Shown here one piece after another: positions 15,730-20,194 of a DNA stretch of 20,194 bases. Source of the DNA: Lachnospiraceae bacterium (GTDB lineage Bacteria; Bacillota; Clostridia; Lachnospirales; Lachnospiraceae); NCBI GenBank assembly GCA_900770535.1, contig CAAHDV010000061.1, positions 1 to 20,194 of the forward strand, written 5' to 3'. The number at the start of each line of letters is the position of its first letter. Position 1 is the first letter of the stretch. The notes below the pieces were generated by a model that did not search any database, had not been told where the DNA came from, and was given only the letters and a program-made list of their open reading frames with translations. The translations under genes were made by a program, and so were the position numbers.

Positions 15730-17382
15730 TTAAACTACAGATACCTTGCCCTTGCTGACTTTTAAGAAGATCAGCAGGGAAATTACGGTGCTGACGGTCA
15801 GAATGGACGCCAGGGCTGCCGCGGTACCAAAGCTGTTTCGTACCACCTCGGTATAGATTGCAACAGAAATCGTACTGGTCTTGCCGCCGTACAGCATAAC
15901 GCTGGATGACAGCTCATTGATACAGGTGATCCAGCTTAAGATCGCGCCGGAGAGAACGCCCGGTGCCATCAGTCTTGCGGTCACGTTTACAAAGGTCTTC
16001 ATTGGGGATACGCCCAGGCTGATGGAGGCCTCCTCCACGCTCACATCCATCTGCTGCAGGAACGCACTGCCGGAGCGAACCGTGTAAGGCAGCTTGCGGA
16101 CGATAAACGCAATAATCATGATCATAGCGGTACCGGTCAGGATTACCGGCTGCTTATTGAAGGCAACGATTAAGCTGATACCAAGAACAGCGCCCGGAAT
16201 AACGAACGGGAACATGATCAGAAGATCCATCAGCTGGCCTGCCAGGCCTTTCTGGCGCACAACGATGTAAGAGATCAGCATGCCCAGGATGATAATGAAC
16301 ACAATCGCGATGGAGGAAAATACGAAGGTGTTGCGGATATTGGTCCACAGGCGGTTGAAGATTGTCACATAACTGTCCAGACTGAAGCCCTTCTGGAACC
16401 CGGTAAAGTCACACTTGATAAAGCTGCTGACAATGACCACGATCTGCGGCATAATGCCGATCAGGGTAACCAGCATCACCGGCAGGGTAACCAGAAAACG
16501 TTTACCACCGTGAAGGACTTCTTCCTTCGGCGGGCGCATGGCAGTCATTACATAGTTTTTGCGGCTCACAAAATATTTCTGCACCAGAAGCACCGTGGTG
16601 GAACAAAGCACTACGACTACAGAAAGAGCACTTGCCAGATGGGCGTTGCCGCCGATCTCACTCATGTACTCGTTGTATACCAGAACCGGAAGAACCATGT
16701 AGCCTTCACCGATCAGCATCGGGGTACCGAAGTCCGCCAGACTGGTCATAAATACCATGATGGCACCTGCCGCGATGGACGGAGCCACCACCGGAAGGGT
16801 GATGGTTAAGAGGCGGCGCAGCTTGTTGCTGCCCAGGTTCTCTGCCGCTTCCTCAATGCTGGAATCGATGCTTCCCATGGCCCCCGATGTATACAGGTAC
16901 ACATAGGGGAACAGCTTAAACGTAAATACCAGGATAATGCCCAGCTTTCCGTAAATACTCGGCAGATGAATGCCGATATTGGCAAACAGCTTTGTCACAA
17001 AACCTGCGCGGCCAAACAGCATGATCCAGCTGTAGGCGCCGATGAACGGCGGGCTCATCAGACTCATGATGATAAAAATGTGAATGAAGTTTTTGCCAAA
17101 CACATTATAGCGGGACATCATGTACGCGATCGGAACACCTACTAACAGGGTCGTACAGGTGGTCACAATGGATACAAACAGGCTTCGTCCCAATGCTGAG
17201 TAATAATACTTCTTCGTGAAGAACCGGATGTAGTTTTCAAAGGTGAATCCGGCAGTTTTGTTGGAGAAGAAGCTTCGGGTAATCAGGGTGCAGAACGGGT
17301 AGATTAAGAAGATCAGCATAAAGCCGATGACTACCACCTTGACCCAGAACCAGAAGTCCAGTTTTTTCCGGGATGTTACCAT
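15730..17382 (-). CDS. ABC transporter permease, fused two-domain type (FbpB/AfuB-like)
   Basis: Integral membrane protein of 550 residues with about 12 helices, made of two homologous permease halves in one chain. Each half has an EAA loop that contacts the ATPase: EEAAENLGSNKLRR (177-190) and EEASISLGVSPMKT (450-463). Two-domain permeases are typical of the Fbp/Afu/Thi branch of importers. Its start overlaps the ATPase gene end by 7 nt (ATGGTAA). The ribosome binding site AGGAGGTGATC matches the 16S rRNA tail over 11 nt, 2 nt from the ATG, so translation should be strong. The family covers iron, sulfate, thiamine, phosphonate and sugar phosphate transporters. The neighbouring mutase and HptASR-like genes favour a sugar phosphate here. 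Confidence 0.92.
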   Translation of the reverse strand: MVTSRKKLDFWFWVKVVVIGFMLIFLIYPFCTLITRSFFSNKTAGFTFENYIRFFTKKYYYSALGRSLFVSIVTTCTTLLVGVPIAYMMSRYNVFGKNFIHIFIIMSLMSPPFIGAYSWIMLFGRAGFVTKLFANIGIHLPSIYGKLGIILVFTFKLFPYVYLYTSGAMGSIDSSIEEAAENLGSNKLRRLLTITLPVVAPSIAAGAIMVFMTSLADFGTPMLIGEGYMVLPVLVYNEYMSEIGGNAHLASALSVVVVLCSTTVLLVQKYFVSRKNYVMTAMRPPKEEVLHGGKRFLVTLPVMLVTLIGIMPQIVVIVSSFIKCDFTGFQKGFSLDSYVTIFNRLWTNIRNTFVFSSIAIVFIIILGMLISYIVVRQKGLAGQLMDLLIMFPFVIPGAVLGISLIVAFNKQPVILTGTAMIMIIAFIVRKLPYTVRSGSAFLQQMDVSVEEASISLGVSPMKTFVNVTARLMAPGVLSGAILSWITCINELSSSVMLYGGKTSTISVAIYTEVVRNSFGTAAALASILTVSTVISLLIFLKVSKGKVSVV

Positions 17383-18455
17383 GAGATCACCTCCTGGGTT
17401 GCCGCATCGTATACGCCTACCGCGTTGATGTCAAAGTTAACCTTTACATTCTCTCCGTCCGGGCGGACTGTCTGCACATCCTTGGTGTACTCGTTCAGCT
17501 GTAAGGTCTGACCATTGTTCAACTCAATCTCATACTCAATGAAATCTCCCAGGAAGGTGGACATCACGATTTTACCCGGAAGTCCATTGCTCTCATCAAA
17601 AAACAGCTGCTCCGGTCTTGCGGAGATGATGCCCTTGCCGGAGAACGGCTCTTTCAGTTTGCAGGTAATGCTGCACTCGTCCTTGATGTTTAAGACTGCT
17701 GCCTCCGGATTTTTGCCATCCACCTCACACTCAACGAAATTGGAGACTCCAATGAATCCGGCTACAAAGGTATTCTCCGGTTTCTTGTAAATGGCCTCCG
17801 GAGTTCCCACCTGCATGATGTTGCCCTCTTTCATGACGGCGATGCGGTCAGAAATCGCCAGCGCCTCTTCCTGATCATGGGTAACGTAAATGGTGGTAAT
17901 GCCGAGTCTTCTCTGCAATTTCTTGATGGCAGTTCTCATCTGCACACGAAGCTTTGCGTCCAGGTTGGAAAGCGGCTCATCCATCAGAAGAACTCCCGGC
18001 TCAATAACGAAAGCTCGCGCCAGTGCCACGCGTTGCTGCTGGCCGCCGGAAAGCTCGTTCGGCTTTCTGTCCTTTAACTGGCCGATCTGAACCAGTTCCA
18101 GTGCCTCTTCTACCTTACCCGGGATCTGATCCTTCGGGCACTTTTTCGCTTTCAATCCATACGCCACGTTCTCGGCCACTGTCAGATGCGGAAAGATGGC
18201 GTAGTTCTGGAATACCATGCCAATGTCACGCTTGTGGGCTTCCAGGTTGTTGATGACCTTGTCATCGAAACAGATTTCACCGCCATCCACGCTGTTAAAG
18301 CCCGCGATCATGCGAAGCAGGGTCGTCTTGCCGCAGCCGGACGGACCCAGCAGGGTAAAGAACTCGCCCGGCTGAATTTCCAGATCTACTCCGTTTAAGG
18401 CTGTAAAGTTCCCGTATTTTTTTACGGCTTTTTTTATGATCACTGCATGACTCAT
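17376..18455 (-). CDS. ABC transporter ATPase (FbpC/AfuC-like)
   Basis: Nucleotide-binding subunit of 359 residues that drives import through the adjacent permease. From ATG 18455: Walker [10 protein letters not shown] (37-45), Q-loop Q83, signature LSGGQ (135-139), Walker B VLLMDEP (156-162), H-loop H193. The C-terminal part (about 235-359) is a TOBE-like beta domain with [10 protein letters not shown] and [15 protein letters not shown], as in the Fbp/Pot/Mal branch. I chose the second ATG because GGAGG is 7 nt before it; the first (18461) is almost touching that site. It is 243 nt downstream of the binding protein gene, with an RNA hairpin between, and overlaps the permease by 7 nt. Iron, polyamine or sugar phosphate cannot be told from this subunit. 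Confidence 0.93.
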   Translation of the reverse strand: MSHAVIIKKAVKKYGNFTALNGVDLEIQPGEFFTLLGPSGCGKTTLLRMIAGFNSVDGGEICFDDKVINNLEAHKRDIGMVFQNYAIFPHLTVAENVAYGLKAKKCPKDQIPGKVEEALELVQIGQLKDRKPNELSGGQQQRVALARAFVIEPGVLLMDEPLSNLDAKLRVQMRTAIKKLQRRLGITTIYVTHDQEEALAISDRIAVMKEGNIMQVGTPEAIYKKPENTFVAGFIGVSNFVECEVDGKNPEAAVLNIKDECSITCKLKEPFSGKGIISARPEQLFFDESNGLPGKIVMSTFLGDFIEYEIELNNGQTLQLNEYTKDVQTVRPDGENVKVNFDINAVGVYDAATQEVISW

Positions 18456-18568
18456 ATTCATTCCTCCATTCCTGTTTTCAATCTGTATCTCCCATTGCCC
18501 TGCGAACTAGAGACGGTACTGCCCTCCAGAATCTGCTCTGACCTTACCTGCAGTCTCTCCCTTAACCA

Positions 18569-18608
18569 GGAAAGGCTGCCCGCCCGCTTGGGGCAAGGCA
18601 GTCTTTCC
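18569..18608. promoter_or_regulatory. Large hairpin between binding protein and ATPase genes
   Basis: GGAAAG-G-CTGCC (18569-18580) pairs with GGCAG-T-CTTTCC (18597-18608), with a further GCCC/GGGC inner stem. No T run follows on the minus strand, so it is more likely an mRNA-stabilising or partial-attenuation structure that raises binding protein level over the membrane subunits. The rest of 18456-18698 shows no gene. Confidence 0.55.
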
Positions 18609-18698
18609 GGTTCGCTCAGCTATTTACCTGTCATATTCTGTCACATGTTCTGATCTTCTGTTTCCTGTCATTTCCGAAACAATTTCCGAACCGTGCCA

Positions 18699-19832
18699 TT
18701 AATCTACCATGATATCGTTGAAGTGTTCGATATTGGCTTCCTTCTCATTTGCTGCCCAGTCAAAGTCATAATCCACTAATACCAGGTCATCCAGTTTTGC
18801 CATGCCTTCGCCAACTTCCATATCGCTGCGAACCGGACGGCGTCCCCAGTTCTGGCTCTGCTCAGTCTGGCATTCTTTAGAGGTAACGAAATCGATGAAC
18901 AGTTTTGCGTTCTCTTCGTTCGGGCATCCCTTAACCAGTGCGACACCATCCGGAACTGCGCTGGTGCCATCCTTCGGATATACAAATCCAACGGACGGAT
19001 CGTCTGCGTATTTGATAGCAGACTTCTCAATGGTGATACCTACATAGAACTCACCGTCAGCTACCATCTTGTGGCACTTACCGGAGGAGTCAACGATCTT
19101 GCCGTCCAGGTTGTCATACAGTTTCTTGATGAAATCCCATCCTGCTTCCTTGCCGCCATGTCCAAGGATCATGGTGCAGAGCTGGGTGTATGCGGAACCA
19201 GATTTAGACGGCAGGCAGTAAGCAATTTTGCCCTTCCACTCCGGTTTGGTCAGGTCTTCCCAGGACTCCGGAATGGTTAAACCGTCTTTCTCAATTAAGT
19301 CTTTGTTATAGAAGATAACCATCGGAAGCGGGCTCTCGCCGATCCACAGGCCATCCGGATCTTTGTATGCATCGCCGATGAACTCATCGTTTGCACATAC
19401 ATACGGCTGGAAGTACTCTTTGAATGCTGCCAGGGAGTCTGCGCCGCCGCCCCACAGGACATCTGCGATCGGGTTTGCGGACTCTGCTGCGATTCGGTTA
19501 CAAAGCTCACCGGTTCCGGCTGCTACTACCTCAACCTTAACGTTCGGATATTTCTCCATGAAGAGGTTTACGCCTGCATTCAGCGGATCTGCGTCATGCG
19601 GGGAGTATACCACTACGCTTCCGGTATAATCTTCCGGAGCCTTGTCTGCTTTTTCCTCTTTGGAAGTGTCCTCAGCCTTGGATTCTTCTGCTTTCGTCTC
19701 TTCTGCTTTCGTCTCTTCGGCCTTGGTCTCTGCCGGCGCTGCAGTGGTCTCTGCTGCCTTTCCGCCGCCGCATGCGGTCATACTCAGTGCCATAAGTGCT
19801 GCCAGTGATGCTGCTAACCAACGTTTCTTCAT
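18699..19832 (-). CDS. ABC transporter substrate-binding lipoprotein (AfuA-like)
   Basis: Extracellular binding protein of 377 residues and first gene of the importer operon. The lipobox is MTAC (C21). A flexible Glu/Thr/Lys/Ala linker (about 26-66) carries ETKAE pentapeptide repeats. The mature domain starts near 70 with VVVYSPHDADP. Other landmarks are DVLWGGG (124-130), PLPMVIFYN (168-176), GEFYVGITIE (260-269), YPKDGTSAVPDG (285-296) and RRPVR (331-335). It belongs to the Fbp/Afu superfamily, but I see no adjacent tyrosine pair in the GEFYVGITIE region where ferric-binding FbpA places its iron ligands. That supports a non-iron ligand such as a hexose phosphate, the known ligand of Actinobacillus AfuA. 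Start at 19832 follows AAAGGAGAGAGG. The paralogue at 13037-14116 belongs to the sensor unit. Confidence 0.92.
   Translation of the reverse strand: MKKRWLAASLAALMALSMTACGGGKAAETTAAPAETKAEETKAEETKAEESKAEDTSKEEKADKAPEDYTGSVVVYSPHDADPLNAGVNLFMEKYPNVKVEVVAAGTGELCNRIAAESANPIADVLWGGGADSLAAFKEYFQPYVCANDEFIGDAYKDPDGLWIGESPLPMVIFYNKDLIEKDGLTIPESWEDLTKPEWKGKIAYCLPSKSGSAYTQLCTMILGHGGKEAGWDFIKKLYDNLDGKIVDSSGKCHKMVADGEFYVGITIEKSAIKYADDPSVGFVYPKDGTSAVPDGVALVKGCPNEENAKLFIDFVTSKECQTEQSQNWGRRPVRSDMEVGEGMAKLDDLVLVDYDFDWAANEKEANIEHFNDIMVD
19671..19730. repeat. Four tandem 15-bp units coding the lipoprotein linker
   Basis: Units at 19671-19685, 19686-19700, 19701-19715 and 19716-19730. The middle two are identical (TTCTGCTTTCGTCTC) and the outer two diverged. 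On the minus strand each codes ETKAE or ESKAE. Such units can gain or lose copies by slippage without breaking the frame, changing only linker length. Confidence 0.85.
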
Positions 19833-19947
19833 AATCCTCTCTCCTTTTCACGTCCTAATTAGATTCACGTTCTTATATTACGTTCTCCGGGATGGCCTGC
19901 TGTGAGCGAATGAGCAACTGCGCCGCGTTACAGTCCGCGTGTTGCGT
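19833..19947 (-). promoter_or_regulatory. Upstream control region of the transporter operon
   Basis: On the minus strand a TAATATAAG element (19880-19872) can serve as -10, but no -35 matches at the right distance, which suits an activated promoter. Upstream are repeats ACGCGG (19928-19923), ACGCGG (19940-19935) and ACGCAA (19947-19942), with a 12-nt period for the first two, at about -57 to -81. Downstream are three related GAACGTAA/GAACGTGAA/GGACGTGAA copies (19885-19849). The AraC-type regulator is a natural candidate to bind the upstream set. This is a reading by eye. Confidence 0.35.
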
Positions 19948-20095
19948 GAACTATAAGTTTTTCCCTTAAGATACTCTTATTATATGATGTCTTTGTGCGT
20001 TTTTCCATTTGTATTTCTGACTTTTCTTTTGTAATCCTGAACTTTGTATAATAAATTTGTTTTTTATATTATCTTTTTGTGCATTATTTATCTAC

Positions 20096-20116
20096 GAAAA
20101 AGTGTCTTCGACACTT
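20096..20116 (-). terminator. Small terminator for transcription entering from the right
   Basis: AAGTGTC (20100-20106) pairs with GACACTT (20110-20116) around a 3-nt loop. On the minus strand a TTTTTC tail follows, so it should stop leftward transcripts from beyond the window before the transporter promoter. Confidence 0.6.
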
Positions 20117-20121
20117 CAACT

Positions 20122-20162
20122 CCCCTGCCCCTCAATCTTGAGGGGTGGGGTTTTCTTTTTTC
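20122..20162 (+). terminator. Strong plus-strand terminator with no visible plus-strand gene
   Basis: CCCCTCA (20128-20134) pairs with TGAGGGG (20139-20145), reinforced by outer CCCC (20122-20125) and GGGG (20147-20150). A long T-rich tail runs to about 20162. No rightward protein gene precedes it: 19948-20095 is AT-rich, with only a TATAAT at 20047-20052 and no matching -35. It may end a short RNA or act as an insulator. Confidence 0.7.
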
Positions 20163-20194
20163 TTCTTTTGCGTCATAATTATCTTATGAACATA

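Noticed and set aside
19671..19730. Short regular repeats as a CRISPR fragment
   Set aside because: The units are contiguous 15-mers with no spacers and code the in-frame linker of the lipoprotein.
20096..20162. Possible IS200/IS605-type element end (paired hairpins, GGGG/CCCC stem)
   Set aside because: No tnpA, tnpB or guide-like sequence is present in the window, and ordinary terminators explain both hairpins.

Overview
The window looks like chromosomal DNA of a gut-type Lachnospiraceae (Clostridium cluster XIVa, Firmicutes). The reasons are the moderately high GC, strong AGGAGG-type ribosome binding sites, a MutS2 with a Smr domain, a YhaM-type exoribonuclease, a choline-binding-like cell-wall repeat protein and YesM/YesN-type regulators. 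There is no rRNA, tRNA, CRISPR array or transposase gene, so the taxon is inferred from protein style only.

Layout. (1) 1-1790, minus: rlmD, running off the left edge, with an extra AT-rich C-terminal domain. (2) 1791-2344: a gene-poor stretch holding a possible structured plus-strand RNA and a strong terminator. (3) 2345-4693, minus: a YhaM-like nuclease, and a membrane-anchored HtrA/PDZ protein whose three catalytic residues all appear to be lost. (4) 4926-8048, plus: mutS2 followed closely by an OmpR-type response regulator. (5) 8055-10240, minus: a sensor kinase and a secreted cell-wall-binding protein, convergent with the response regulator. (6) 10241-10615: an intergenic region with a kinase promoter, a terminator, and an apparent small-RNA gene whose promoter carries two DtxR-like palindromes. 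(7) 10616-19832, minus: an accessory locus.

The accessory locus is the most interesting part. Read in its own direction it encodes a binding lipoprotein, an ABC ATPase, a fused two-domain permease and a phosphohexomutase. After a terminator hairpin that also contains a promoter come a second, homologous binding lipoprotein, a YesM-type histidine kinase and an AraC-type response regulator. Routine annotation would probably call the transporter an Fe(III) (Fbp/Afu) system. The binding protein lacks the tyrosine pair typical of ferric-binding FbpA. The sensor lipoprotein, kinase and regulator have the order and domain make-up of staphylococcal HptA-HptS-HptR, which senses glucose-6-phosphate, and a phosphohexomutase sits in the transporter gene set. 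I therefore infer a sugar-phosphate sensing, uptake and use locus: the second lipoprotein senses extracellular hexose phosphate, the kinase and regulator switch on the AfuABC-like importer, and the mutase moves the imported phosphosugar into metabolism. This rests on family knowledge and context and is not proven by the sequence.
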